Shown here in pieces: positions 41,034-49,218 of a stretch of DNA of 64,000 nucleotides (the first letter of the stretch is position 1; each line of letters begins with the position of its first letter). The position numbers were made by a program, and so were the translations under genes. The DNA lies in the NCBI GenBank assembly GCA_038230255.1, contig JBBRNP010000001.1:62001-126000 (forward strand). The letters are read 5' to 3'. This DNA comes from AV40 sp038230255 (GTDB taxonomy: Bacteria > Verrucomicrobiota > Verrucomicrobiia > Chthoniobacterales > UBA10450). Under the pieces are notes generated by a model. That model did no database searches, was not told the DNA's origin, and was given only the letters and a program-made list of their open reading frames with translations.

Positions 41034-41843
41034 ATGATTGCCGCTCCAAACAAAGACGTGCAAGATTCGTGGTCGGTTTCCAAACTAACTGAATTCGTTG
41101 CCGACTCGGTGCGAAACGCGCGCGAGGGCAGCGTTCCTTTTTATCATTTAGAGTTCGATCGCGTTTTCCCGTCCGATTTTTACGCGGAAATGTTGCGCAC
41201 GATGCCGAACGAGAACGACTACCGGCCGATGTCGGGAAAAAGCAAAATGGGAAGCAGCCGCCCGGATGGAAAACCGACCCGGACCAAGATTGATTTGTTT
41301 CCGGAATACATTCGCCATTTGCCGCCGGAAAAATTTGCAGTTTGGGACGTGGTTGGCCGCGTCCTGCGTTCGGACGAAGTAAAAGACGCATTAATCCAGC
41401 ACCTCGGGCCGGGTTTGAAGCGACGCTTTGGAGAAAAGTTCGCCAGCGTCGGAATGTACCCGGTGCCGATTCTAACTCGCGACGTTCCGGGCTACCGCGT
41501 CTTCAAGCACACCGACAGTCTTTGGAAAGGCATTACGGTTCAGCTTTACTTGCCAGCGGACAATTCAAACACTCATATCGGAACGATTTTTCACGAAGAA
41601 TTGCCGGACGGGAGCAAACCGAAAAGAACGCAAATGCCATTCGCGCCGAACACCGGTTACGCTTTCGCCGTTTGGAGCGATACCTGGCACTCGGCGAAAC
41701 CAGTCGGACCGGAAGTGACCACGCGGGATAGCATTCTTCTGACCTACTTCGTCGATCGCGGCATTTGGCGAGCTTTGCGGAACCGCGGGCGACGGGTTGG
41801 AAATTTTTTGCTGAACGAGCTGCGCAGTTTAAAGCGCAGTTGA
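41034..41843 (+). CDS. 2-oxoglutarate/Fe(II) oxygenase-like protein
   Basis: 269 residues. The C-terminal half fits the double-stranded beta-helix of 2OG-Fe(II) dioxygenases: metal motif HTD in FKHTDSLWKGITVQLYLP, a distal His in WSDTWHSAKPV, and the surrounding AFAPNTGYAF-type strand. The N-terminal 110 residues begin with a helical part (SKLTEFVADSVRNAREGSVPFYHLEFDRVFP in pieces), often seen in prolyl-hydroxylase-like proteins that act on sugars or lipid-linked substrates. No signal peptide. The ATG at 41034 is used; TTG 41025 is possible. Substrate unknown. Confidence 0.68.
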   Translation: MIAAPNKDVQDSWSVSKLTEFVADSVRNAREGSVPFYHLEFDRVFPSDFYAEMLRTMPNENDYRPMSGKSKMGSSRPDGKPTRTKIDLFPEYIRHLPPEKFAVWDVVGRVLRSDEVKDALIQHLGPGLKRRFGEKFASVGMYPVPILTRDVPGYRVFKHTDSLWKGITVQLYLPADNSNTHIGTIFHEELPDGSKPKRTQMPFAPNTGYAFAVWSDTWHSAKPVGPEVTTRDSILLTYFVDRGIWRALRNRGRRVGNFLLNELRSLKRS

Positions 41844-41844
41844 G

Positions 41845-42300
41845 TTACCAGGTAACAGTGGCGTTGCCCGCGGAATCAGTCGTCGCGTTGCGTCCCACCA
41901 GGCGCAGGAAAGTAAAATGTGCCTGCACGTCGTGTTCAACCCGGCCGTAAAGAGTGATCTCCGCGCCGCTCGAATCCGTCGGGATCGACTTGAACGCGGC
42001 CAAGTCCGGTTTTGCCACCATCACCGACACGTGCGCGAACTTGCCGCGTTCTCCCGGAATATTTTGCCAGATCGAGCCTTCGTACCAGTTCGGCTTCGTG
42101 TGGTGGATGTCTTTGCCGCGGAAATTACATTTCACGGCAACAAGTTCGCGCATGTGCGCGTCCAAATTCTTGCTCAACGAGACAAGATCGTAGGTTTGCA
42201 CGGAGCGCCAGACTTTTGCGTCGTAGCGCACCGCTGCGCCGAAGATGATTGATCCGCTACCGACTAGAATCGCAACCAGAAGAAGCAAAACTCTTTTCAT
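41845..42300 (-). CDS. Exported hypothetical protein
   Basis: 151 residues from ATG 42300, chosen because MKRVLLLLVAILVGSGSIIFGA is a clean signal peptide or membrane anchor. The mature domain shows alternating strands (YDAKVWRSVQTYDLVSLSK, RELVAVKCNFRGKDI, HVSVMVAKPD, ITLYGRVEHDV), suggestive of a small OB-like or nucleic-acid/protein-binding beta barrel. I do not recognise the family. It converges with the oxygenase-like gene (one base between stops) and follows the TM protein gene downstream of 42379 on the same strand. Confidence 0.62.
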   Translation of the reverse strand: MKRVLLLLVAILVGSGSIIFGAAVRYDAKVWRSVQTYDLVSLSKNLDAHMRELVAVKCNFRGKDIHHTKPNWYEGSIWQNIPGERGKFAHVSVMVAKPDLAAFKSIPTDSSGAEITLYGRVEHDVQAHFTFLRLVGRNATTDSAGNATVTW

Positions 42301-42378
42301 AGCCGCACCAGGCTTTACAGCAATTGGCGTCAGTTGAAAAGACGCGAAACGCACGTCGCGACGCGTTTCGATCGATAA

Positions 42379-42981
42379 TCAGTTTGCTTTCCGAGGAGCT
42401 GACGGAATGTACAAACGCGCGCTGAACATTTTCTTTCCGTCGGAAAGGTTGATCGAGCCGTCACCGATTTTGACGACGCGAAGGATTAGCGCGACCGACG
42501 CATTTGGCGCCTGCAAAGTAACGCTGTCGCCTTCGGTAACAGTTTTTCCATTGATCACGGCCAAGCGCGGATGACCAAGCGCGATTGCGCTGACACGTAG
42601 CATGTCGGCGCTGAGCTCGACCACAATTGGCGCAGGAGGCGCCGCCGAACCCGGGCCATCGGCGAGACTTTCGGTGCGGGCTCTAATAAAGGTCGGAGAG
42701 TTGGATCGCTCACCTTCCTTGCCCATCTGTCGGCTGAAAATAAATCCACCAATCGAAAGGAGTAGCGCACCAATCATCGCCCCGATGAATACCCAGCGCG
42801 CGTTACCCGACATCACGCCGGCGCCTCTCAGGACAAATGGCGAATCCGAAACGGCTTCGGTAGAAATGCTTTCCTGCGCTTCCATCGAATTGAGCAGCCG
42901 CTCGGGTGGAATCTGGTTCGGCACCAACTTCATAACGCCCGCAGAAGCATCGGACGGGCCAGACCTTTTCAAGGCGGCCAA
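42379..42981 (-). CDS. Single-pass membrane protein, unknown function
   Basis: 200 residues. The N-terminal 60 are disordered-looking and mostly cytosolic, followed by one transmembrane helix (WVFIGAMIGALLLSIGGFIFS, about 63-83). After a Ser/Pro/Ala linker comes a periplasmic beta-domain of about 80 residues (IVVELSADMLRVSAIALGHPRLAVINGKTVTEGD in pieces). The strand spacing recalls SAF/HlyD-like or PilP-type periplasmic domains, without proof. Divergent from ccsA, whose start is 58 bp away, so the two may share a promoter region. Confidence 0.62.
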   Translation of the reverse strand: MAALKRSGPSDASAGVMKLVPNQIPPERLLNSMEAQESISTEAVSDSPFVLRGAGVMSGNARWVFIGAMIGALLLSIGGFIFSRQMGKEGERSNSPTFIRARTESLADGPGSAAPPAPIVVELSADMLRVSAIALGHPRLAVINGKTVTEGDSVTLQAPNASVALILRVVKIGDGSINLSDGKKMFSARLYIPSAPRKAN

Positions 42982-43039
42982 TTTGAAGGGGTTATGGCGG
43001 GCTTGTCGCTGCCTCGGGCGTCAGATAAGTTGCTCGCGC

Positions 43040-44761
43040 GTGAGACATCTCTACCTCGCCGTGATGGCGGCAGTTCTGGTTACGATTCCGCTCTTCGGTG
43101 CAACGGCTCAAGATCGACAATCGCCGCAGCCGGCTGCGGACACGAGCGGACTTGATTTCCATCAGTTCGGTTTGCTCGCGGTCCAAGACGGCGGAAGGCG
43201 CAAACCGATCGACACTTTTTCGCGGGAGACGCTGATTCGAATTACCGGAAGGTCGACATATACCGACAAAGCCGGACGCAAATGGCAGGCGAACGATTTC
43301 ATTTTCTCCGCCGCCCTGGAAACGCACGATTGGCGAACGGAGCCGATGGTGCTGGTCTCGTTAGGCCAACTGAAGGAAAAGCTCGGCCTCGATAAAACCG
43401 GGCGCCGTTTTTCTTTTGAACAATTGCTTGCGTCGAAGGAATTACAGCGGCTCACCAACGAAGCCCACGCATTGAAGCGCGCCGAGAAAACGCTCGATCG
43501 TGTCCAGCAGGAAGCGCTCGCGGTCAGCGATCGGCTCGCCCTTTTGGCCAACGCCATGAATGGCAGCGCTCTCTTGATTGTTCCCGCATCGAAGAGCGAA
43601 ACCGATCCTTGGGTCGTTCCTCCGGAATTTTCGCGGTACTACAGCGAAACACAGTTCGCGCCGGTTCAGATCGAACTGCAAACAATGGCCACGAGTTATG
43701 TGCAGGCTGATGGATTCAATTTCAGTCGCGCCGCCAGCCGGCTTCGTGAAAGTTTGCGCGCCCTCAGTCCTTCCGTTTATCCGCAAGATCGACAATTGCG
43801 GCTCGAATATTTTTACAATCATTTCGAAGCGTTCTATCGCGCAATTTGGTTTTACGGACTCGCGTTTCTGATTCTGCTCGTCGCGCACGCGCGTGGCAGC
43901 GGCCGTTTGCTCCGCAATGTCGGAGTATCGATTGCGTCCCTCGCCATTGCCTTTCACGCCAGCGGGATCGTGATGCGCTGCCTGATCGCTGGCCGCCCGC
44001 CGGTGACGAACATGTACGAATCGATCATCTGGGTGTCGTTCGCGGTTTCATTTTTCGGAATGATCTTTTTCGCGCGCTACCGGACATCCGTTTATTTGCT
44101 GGCCGCGCTGCCGGTTACATTGATCGCGTTGTTGTTAGTACACCAAATGCCGATCGCGATGCCGTCCAACATCGATCCACTAGTGCCAGTGCTGCGCGAT
44201 AATTTTTGGCTGACTGTGCATGTGTTAACGATCACGCTCAGTTACGCCGCGTTCGCGCTGGCAATGGGCTTCGGTCACATCTTGCTTTGGCGCTACGCGC
44301 GCAATCCAGCCATCGCCCGGGCGGACGCGCCAATGCATTTTTGGCTTTACCGCGTTTTGCAGCTCGGCGTTTTGCTCCTAGCGGCCGGAACGATTCTCGG
44401 TGGCGTCTGGGCGAACTATTCCTGGGGCCGGTTCTGGGGCTGGGACCCAAAAGAAACCTGGGCGCTGATCGCGTTGCTTTGTTACCTGACGACTTTGCAT
44501 GGACGATTGGCCGGCTGGTGGACCGAATTTGGTTTGGTGGTGGCGAGCGTGGTTTGTTTCCTGGCCGTGTTGATGGCGTGGTACGGCGTCAACTTTGTCC
44601 TCGGCAAAGGCCTCCATTCCTACGGATTCGGAATCGGCGGCGAAACCTATGTCGCGATTGGCGTAGTTCTCGATCTCGTGTTCGTGGCATTCGCGATCTG
44701 GCGCTACCGATCAAGTAGACGCGCCAGCTTCAGCACGCCGGCAGAAGCAGTGGCCGTCTGA
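43040..44761 (+). CDS. ccsA: Cytochrome c biogenesis protein CcsA/ResC
   Basis: 573 residues from GTG 43040. With ResB it forms the System II heme lyase, moving heme across the membrane and attaching it to CxxCH motifs. An N-terminal signal segment and 200-residue periplasmic domain (FHQFGLLAVQDGGRRKPIDTF) precede about eight helices with the heme-binding WWD-type motif WGRFWGWDPKETWALI and flanking His (NFWLTVHVLTITL). The reading frame stays open upstream to 42602, but that is antisense to another gene; GTG 43040 gives the best N terminus. It is unusual that resB is 8.6 kb away. Confidence 0.9.
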   Translation: MRHLYLAVMAAVLVTIPLFGATAQDRQSPQPAADTSGLDFHQFGLLAVQDGGRRKPIDTFSRETLIRITGRSTYTDKAGRKWQANDFIFSAALETHDWRTEPMVLVSLGQLKEKLGLDKTGRRFSFEQLLASKELQRLTNEAHALKRAEKTLDRVQQEALAVSDRLALLANAMNGSALLIVPASKSETDPWVVPPEFSRYYSETQFAPVQIELQTMATSYVQADGFNFSRAASRLRESLRALSPSVYPQDRQLRLEYFYNHFEAFYRAIWFYGLAFLILLVAHARGSGRLLRNVGVSIASLAIAFHASGIVMRCLIAGRPPVTNMYESIIWVSFAVSFFGMIFFARYRTSVYLLAALPVTLIALLLVHQMPIAMPSNIDPLVPVLRDNFWLTVHVLTITLSYAAFALAMGFGHILLWRYARNPAIARADAPMHFWLYRVLQLGVLLLAAGTILGGVWANYSWGRFWGWDPKETWALIALLCYLTTLHGRLAGWWTEFGLVVASVVCFLAVLMAWYGVNFVLGKGLHSYGFGIGGETYVAIGVVLDLVFVAFAIWRYRSSRRASFSTPAEAVAV

Positions 44762-44767
44762 TCGGAT

Positions 44768-45346
44768 TTATTTCCGAGGCAAACGCGCTTCGCAGATCTC
44801 GCAGAGCACGTGCAGAATAAGTTTGTGCGCTTCCTGAATTCGCGCGGTCGAATCGCCTTTCACGACAAGATCGACATCGGCAATGCCAGCCGCGGCTCCG
44901 CCGTCGCGGCCGAGTAGCGCGATTGTTTTTAATTTCCCATCGCGCGCTTCTTCGATTGCGCGCCGAATATTTTTCGATTGGCCGCTGGTACTGATGGCAA
45001 TCAAAACGTCGCCGGAGTTTCCAAACGCGCGCACTTGCCGCGCGAAAATTTCTTCGAAGCCGTAATCGTTCCCGATGGCGGTAATCAAACTTCCGCCCTG
45101 CGAAAGATTCATCGCCGGATACGGCCGGCGATCTTCAATAAAACGGCAGACCAGCTCGGTGCAAAAATCTGCCGCATCCGCCGCGCTCCCGCCATTCCCG
45201 CACACGAGTAGTTTGTTTCCGGCAAGTAAACATTGTGTAATTACATCGGCGGCGCGCGCGACCTGTGGTTCAAGCGCGGCAAGCGATTGCAGCGTCTGGC
45301 CTGCTTCGGTAATTGCGCTCTTTAGAATTTCAGATGGGCTACGCAT
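44768..45346 (-). CDS. gmhA: Sedoheptulose 7-phosphate isomerase (SIS domain)
   Basis: 192 residues. GmhA makes D-glycero-D-manno-heptose 7-phosphate, the first step towards ADP-heptose for lipopolysaccharide core. The SIS fold carries LLVCGNGGSAADAADFCTELVCRF, then LITAIGNDYGFEEIF and LIAISTSGQSKNI, exactly the GmhA active-site segments. The C-terminal QEAHKLILHVLCEICE matches the helix with the catalytic His/Glu. It implies a heptose-containing LPS. Start ATG 45346 is preferred to 45358, which directly abuts the tRNA-Val CCA. It is transcribed after the tRNA, maybe together. Confidence 0.93.
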   Translation of the reverse strand: MRSPSEILKSAITEAGQTLQSLAALEPQVARAADVITQCLLAGNKLLVCGNGGSAADAADFCTELVCRFIEDRRPYPAMNLSQGGSLITAIGNDYGFEEIFARQVRAFGNSGDVLIAISTSGQSKNIRRAIEEARDGKLKTIALLGRDGGAAAGIADVDLVVKGDSTARIQEAHKLILHVLCEICEARLPRK

Positions 45347-45358
45347 GGCGAAGGACAA

Positions 45359-45433
<75 letters not shown>

Positions 45434-45463
45434 ATTGAATCGGGACGCAATTATGCGACGCGG

Positions 45464-45502
45464 CTGGTGGCTTGGCAAGTGGACCAGGCAGATGTCGATC
45501 TT
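45464..45502. repeat. Imperfect hairpin plus ATGTCGATCTT
   Basis: CTGGT (45464-45468) pairs with ACCAG (45483-45487), with CTT/AAG inside; after four bases comes ATGTCGATCTT (45492-45502). It lies in the gap between the receiver gene and tRNA-Val. The hairpin is weak; the motif copy is exact. Confidence 0.5.
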
Positions 45503-45530
45503 CGATTCGAGCCCTTCTCGAGGAGAAGTT

Positions 45531-46082
45531 CTAGGCCGCTAGCTTGACCGCTTCTTTGTGGCCGAGAATGCGAACTGTCTCTTTCAATTGCTCGACCTTG
45601 AGAGGCTTCTTCAAAACTGTGATGGGTCCTTTTGCCAGGATTCGGTCGAGCATCGCGCTGTCGGGATACCCGGTGATAATGATGACCGGACAGCCGGGTT
45701 GATCTTCCTTGATCGCATCGTAAACGTCGTCGGCCGGACCGTCCGGCAATTTTAAATCGAGAAACACGAGATCGAATTTTTGTTTTTCGAGTGCGGCGAG
45801 GGCTTCTTTTACCGTGCCGACAACGACGCGGCTAAAACCAATTTTGCGGAGGAACAGCTTGAAAAGATTTTGTAGACTTTCGTCGTCGTCGACCACGAGG
45901 ACGGTCGGTTGGCCCGATTTTTCTTCCTTGAGGATGTCCTTGTCGAGGGAGGATTTTTTGATCCGCCAGCGACCACCGATTTGGATGGCGGGGAGCTGGC
46001 CGCGCTGGACGAGATAATAAACGGTCGGCAACGGAATTCGGAGGTACTTGGCCGTTTCCTTGACCGTTAGGAGGTTATGCAT
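45531..46082 (-). CDS. Excisionase-type HTH fused to response receiver
   Basis: 183 residues. Residues 4-50 are a MerR/excisionase-family winged helix (LLTVKETAKYLRIPLPTVYYLVQRGQLPAIQIGGRWR, in pieces). It is followed at 60-175 by a CheY-like receiver with VVDDDES, phospho-Asp D109 in VFLDLKLP and Lys in VLKKPLK. Response regulators usually have the receiver first and the DNA-binding part last; here the order is reversed and the HTH type is uncommon. A phosphorylation-controlled DNA-binding protein is inferred. A perfect palindrome ATTCTAGAAT lies in its promoter region. No kinase is adjacent. Confidence 0.85.
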   Translation of the reverse strand: MHNLLTVKETAKYLRIPLPTVYYLVQRGQLPAIQIGGRWRIKKSSLDKDILKEEKSGQPTVLVVDDDESLQNLFKLFLRKIGFSRVVVGTVKEALAALEKQKFDLVFLDLKLPDGPADDVYDAIKEDQPGCPVIIITGYPDSAMLDRILAKGPITVLKKPLKVEQLKETVRILGHKEAVKLAA

Positions 46083-46137
46083 GTGGGAAAATCACCAATT
46101 CGCGGGAAAATGGGCAAGCTATTTCGCTGAGCTAAGC

Positions 46138-46163
46138 ATTATAAATTCTAGAATCGATGTCAA
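46138..46163 (-). promoter_or_regulatory. Candidate promoter with ATTCTAGAAT palindrome
   Basis: On the minus strand, TTGACA (46163-46158) and TATAAT (46143-46138) are both consensus hexamers but only 14 bases apart, shorter than normal. Between them is the perfect 10-bp palindrome ATTCTAGAAT (46145-46154). It may be an operator for the HTH-receiver gene starting at 46082. The spacing makes it uncertain. Confidence 0.4.
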
Positions 46164-46254
46164 TCCTTTCTTTGCCTAACGACCGGTATTCCGGGTGCCC
46201 GAGCCACTCGCGACTGGACAATGCCCGGCTAGAGGGTGACTATTCGCTTTTTCG

Positions 46255-46872
46255 ATGAGTGCCCTTTTCTTCAAGCGCTTTCTGAAGCGCCCGTTTCAGA
46301 TCGCCTCGATTATGCCCAGTTCCAAGGCGTTGGTCGAACGCGTATCCGATAAAATCGATTTCGACCGGGCGCGTGTGATTGCGGAGTACGGTCCCGGCGA
46401 AGGGGTGCATTCGCGCGAAATCGCGCGCCGGATGCGACCGGATTGTCAATTGCTTCTCTTCGAACTCGACGCCGCTTTCTCACGCGATTTGCAGCGTCAA
46501 TTTAGGGACGACCCCCGCGTGCATGTCATCAACGATAACGCCGCGCATCTGCCATTGGAATTGCGCAAACGCGGTATCGCCGCGTGCGATTATATCGTTT
46601 CCGGCATCCCGTTTAGCATTCTGCAGATCGACAAAAAGCGCGCTTTGCTCCAACAAACCTACGACGCGCTCGCGGCTGGCGGCCGGTTTATCATTTACCA
46701 AGTCACGAATGAGCTGAAGCAGCACGCCAAGATTTTCGATCGCGCCAAGTCGGAATATTTCCTGCAAAACATTCCGCCCATGTTCATCACGGTTTTTGAG
46801 AAATCGAACGGCCGCAACGGCGAATCGCATCTGTCGTTTCAGGAAAGTCGAGCTTCCGCAAATAACGCATGA
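46255..46872 (+). CDS. Phospholipid N-methyltransferase-like SAM enzyme
   Basis: 205 residues. Motif I VIAEYGPGEGVHSREIA and the acidic LLLFELDAAF, plus IVSGIPFSIL, match the short PmtA/KsgA-like methyltransferases (PmtA makes phosphatidylcholine from phosphatidylethanolamine). The N-terminal SALFFKRFLKRPFQIASIMPSSKALVE is the amphipathic membrane-contact helix of that group. rRNA adenine dimethylases have NLPY in place of SGIPF. The C-terminal YQVTNELKQHAKIFDR and FLQNIPPMFITVFEK are conserved in PmtA-like proteins. Its stop overlaps the fumC start by ATGA. Confidence 0.78.
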   Translation: MSALFFKRFLKRPFQIASIMPSSKALVERVSDKIDFDRARVIAEYGPGEGVHSREIARRMRPDCQLLLFELDAAFSRDLQRQFRDDPRVHVINDNAAHLPLELRKRGIAACDYIVSGIPFSILQIDKKRALLQQTYDALAAGGRFIIYQVTNELKQHAKIFDRAKSEYFLQNIPPMFITVFEKSNGRNGESHLSFQESRASANNA

Positions 46873-48287
46873 CCGGCGGCCGGACCCGGATGGAGAAAGA
46901 TTCGATGGGAGAAATATCGCTCCCCGAATCCGCTCTCTATGGCGCGTCGACCCAGCGCGCCGTCCTGAATTTTCCGGTCAGCGGTTACCGTTTTTCCCGC
47001 GCGTTCATTCGCGCGCTCGGATTGATTAAGTGGGCCGCGGCTCAGGCCAATCATGATCTCGGTTTACTCGACGCCGAGAGGTCGGCCTTGATCGTGCAAG
47101 CAGCCGAAGAAGTGATCGAGGGCAAACTAGACGATCATTTCCCGCTCGACATTTTTCAGACCGGCTCGGGCACCAGCACGAACACAAACGCGAACGAAGT
47201 GATCGCGAACCGTTGCGCGCAATTGGCCGGCAAAAAGATCGGCTCGCGCGAGCTCGTCCACCCGAATGATCACGTCAACATGGGGCAGTCGAGCAACGAC
47301 GTGATCCCGTCGGCCATTCACATCAGTGCCGCCGAACAACTGAAGAATCATCTGGTGCCGGCGCTGGAAAATTTTCGCGTCGCGCTCGACGCGAAAACGA
47401 AAGAGTTTTGGGACATTATCAAGATTGGTCGGACGCATTTGATGGACGCGACGCCAGTGCGACTTGGCCAGGAATTTTCCGGTTACGCGCAACAAATCGC
47501 CTACGGAAGGCAGCGCGCAGAAAAATCGATCGACGTTTTACGCGAGCTCGCGCTCGGTGGCACCGCCGTTGGCACCGGTTTGAACCGGCACGTCGATCTT
47601 ACCGGCAAGATGCTGCGGCACATTGAGCAGCGGACCAGGATCGCATTTTTCGAAGCGAAAAATCATTTCGAAGCGCAGGGCGGCAAGGACGCGGTCGTGG
47701 AAACGAGCGGGCAACTCAAAACGATCGCGACGAGTTTGTTCAAGATCGCCAACGACATTCGTTGGTTAGGCAGCGGTCCGCGCTGCGGCATTGGCGAGAT
47801 TCAATTGCCGGCCACGCAACCGGGCAGCTCGATCATGCCCGGCAAAGTCAATCCGGTGATGTGCGAATCAATGATGATGGTTTGCGCGCAAGTTATTGGT
47901 AACGACGCCGCCATTACCTGGGCTGGCGCGAATGGAAATTTTGAGCTCAACGTGATGATGCCGGTGATGGCGCACGATCTCCTCGAATCGATCCGGCTGC
48001 TCGCCAACGTGGTCGATGCTTTCTGTGAAAAATGCGTGACTGGAATCAAAGCGAACAAGGCACGTTGTGAGGAATTGGTGGAGCTTTCCATGGCCATGGT
48101 AACGAGCCTCGCGCCAATAATCGGTTACGATCGCGCGGCCGAGATCGCCAAGGAAAGCGTGCGCACGGGCAAAACTGTGCGGGAACTTTGCCGGGAGAAG
48201 AAAATCTTGCCGGAAAAAGAACTGGAACGCGCTCTCGATCCCGTGTCTATGACCGAACCCGGCGGCAGTGGCGCGGCTGGTGGCTGA
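46869..48287 (+). CDS. fumC: Fumarate hydratase class II
   Basis: 472 residues. An iron-free homotetramer that interconverts fumarate and malate in the TCA cycle. TRMEKDSMGEI at the N terminus, TGSGTSTNTNANEVIANR, GQSSNDVIPSA, TQLMD-type IGRTHLMDATPVRLGQEFSGY and the superfamily signature GSSIMPGKVNPV are all present. The catalytic Ser lies in the mobile loop SSIMPG. Start ATG 46869 overlaps the methyltransferase stop and keeps the family's usual N terminus. The C terminus ends in an unremarkable Gly/Ser tail. Cotranscription with a lipid methyltransferase is probably of no functional meaning. Confidence 0.96.
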   Translation: MTGGRTRMEKDSMGEISLPESALYGASTQRAVLNFPVSGYRFSRAFIRALGLIKWAAAQANHDLGLLDAERSALIVQAAEEVIEGKLDDHFPLDIFQTGSGTSTNTNANEVIANRCAQLAGKKIGSRELVHPNDHVNMGQSSNDVIPSAIHISAAEQLKNHLVPALENFRVALDAKTKEFWDIIKIGRTHLMDATPVRLGQEFSGYAQQIAYGRQRAEKSIDVLRELALGGTAVGTGLNRHVDLTGKMLRHIEQRTRIAFFEAKNHFEAQGGKDAVVETSGQLKTIATSLFKIANDIRWLGSGPRCGIGEIQLPATQPGSSIMPGKVNPVMCESMMMVCAQVIGNDAAITWAGANGNFELNVMMPVMAHDLLESIRLLANVVDAFCEKCVTGIKANKARCEELVELSMAMVTSLAPIIGYDRAAEIAKESVRTGKTVRELCREKKILPEKELERALDPVSMTEPGGSGAAGG

Positions 48288-48289
48288 AA

Positions 48290-48796
48290 ATGTCGATCCA
48301 CAGATTGATCGGCGCCATTTTTCAGGCGATCTGCCTGACGAATACCGTTGTGGCCGCGGATTCACGGCCCGACGTTTCGCAAATCATTAATAAAATGGAA
48401 GCGGCCGCTATTTTGGGCGAACCGGTCAAGGACCCGGGCCCGCGCAGCGGTGACGGCACTGACGGTTACTATTCCAAGTGCAATTATTACAGCGTTAACC
48501 GCGGCAAATCGTTGATCATTCGCCTTCAGGTGCCGGGACCGAACGCGATCGGTCCGCAACAGGAACTTCAACTGTTGGCCGCGGCAAACGGCGCGATGGA
48601 AAAAGTTTCCGGTGTGGGCGATGCCGCGCAAATGTCGACTAGCGGTGGGGAAAGTGGATTCGCCTCGCGTGTTCTGATGCTTTATGTCGCGAAAGGAAAC
48701 TCCTTTCTCACAATCGGCCTCGGCGGCTTTGTGGACGATGCGATTGCATTGGAAAAAGCAAAAACCGTCGCGCAAAAACTGCTCGAGCATCTTTGA
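48290..48796 (+). CDS. Exported hypothetical protein
   Basis: 168 residues from ATG 48290, 2 bp after the fumC stop. The N terminus MSIHRLIGAIFQAICLTNTVVAADS is a signal peptide. The mature part has strands and helices of the kind seen in small periplasmic proteins that assess membrane or ligand state: CNYYSVNRGKSLIIRLQV, MEKVSGVGDAAQMS, LYVAKGNSFLTIGLGG, and a helix EKAKTVAQKLLEHL at the end. No family name can be given. The start codon is inside ATGTCGATC, a partial copy of the dispersed word. Confidence 0.62.
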   Translation: MSIHRLIGAIFQAICLTNTVVAADSRPDVSQIINKMEAAAILGEPVKDPGPRSGDGTDGYYSKCNYYSVNRGKSLIIRLQVPGPNAIGPQQELQLLAAANGAMEKVSGVGDAAQMSTSGGESGFASRVLMLYVAKGNSFLTIGLGGFVDDAIALEKAKTVAQKLLEHL

Positions 48797-48827
48797 CCGC
48801 GAGGAGCCGCAAGCGTAGATCGACAAT

Positions 48828-49205
48828 ATGGTGGCCAAACTCGACGGACCGCAATTTTCCGGTGGCGCAAATATTGCGATCAAATGTCCGGCGCACACCT
48901 ATGAGGAAACGGTCGCGTTTTATCGCGACACCCTTGCGCTCCCGTTAATCGAAGAGGAAGCGGACGGTAGTATCTTTCAATTTGGCCCGAACCGGCTCTG
49001 GATCGACAAAGTGGCGAACCTCAGTCATCCCGATATCTGGCTCGAGATCGAAACCAACGACACCGAGGCGGCCTCGTCGTTCCTAAAAATTCACGGCGTC
49101 GCACGTCGCGACGAAGTGGAAAATCTGCGCGAAGATTTTAACGGCTTCTTCATCTCCGATCCCGCCGGCACCGTTCATCTCGTTGTCGGTCCGGAAGAAG
49201 TTTAA
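48828..49205 (+). CDS. VOC-superfamily (glyoxalase-like) protein
   Basis: 125 residues, the length of a single-chain VOC pair. The paired beta-alpha-beta units are ANIAIKCPAHTYEETVAFYRDTLALPLIEEEADGSIFQFG in pieces and IWLEIETNDTEAASSFLKIHGVARRDEVE in pieces, ending in GFFISDPAGTVHLVVGPEE. VOC enzymes bind a metal and include glyoxalases, dioxygenases and antibiotic resistance proteins; the activity here cannot be told. The start ATG 48828 follows TAGATCGACA, a near-copy of the 10-mer. Convergent with the GNAT gene. Confidence 0.8.
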   Translation: MVAKLDGPQFSGGANIAIKCPAHTYEETVAFYRDTLALPLIEEEADGSIFQFGPNRLWIDKVANLSHPDIWLEIETNDTEAASSFLKIHGVARRDEVENLREDFNGFFISDPAGTVHLVVGPEEV

Positions 49206-49218
49206 ATTCGCTTATCTG

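Noticed and set aside
42602..43039. In-frame extension of ccsA upstream of 43040
   Set aside because: It runs antisense to the membrane protein gene at 42379-42981 and its residues are not protein-like; ccsA has a good signal segment from GTG 43040.
46869..46920. fumC start at the inner ATG of MEKDSMGEI
   Set aside because: The upstream ATG keeps the family's N-terminal Arg and overlaps the preceding stop by ATGA, which is the pattern elsewhere here.
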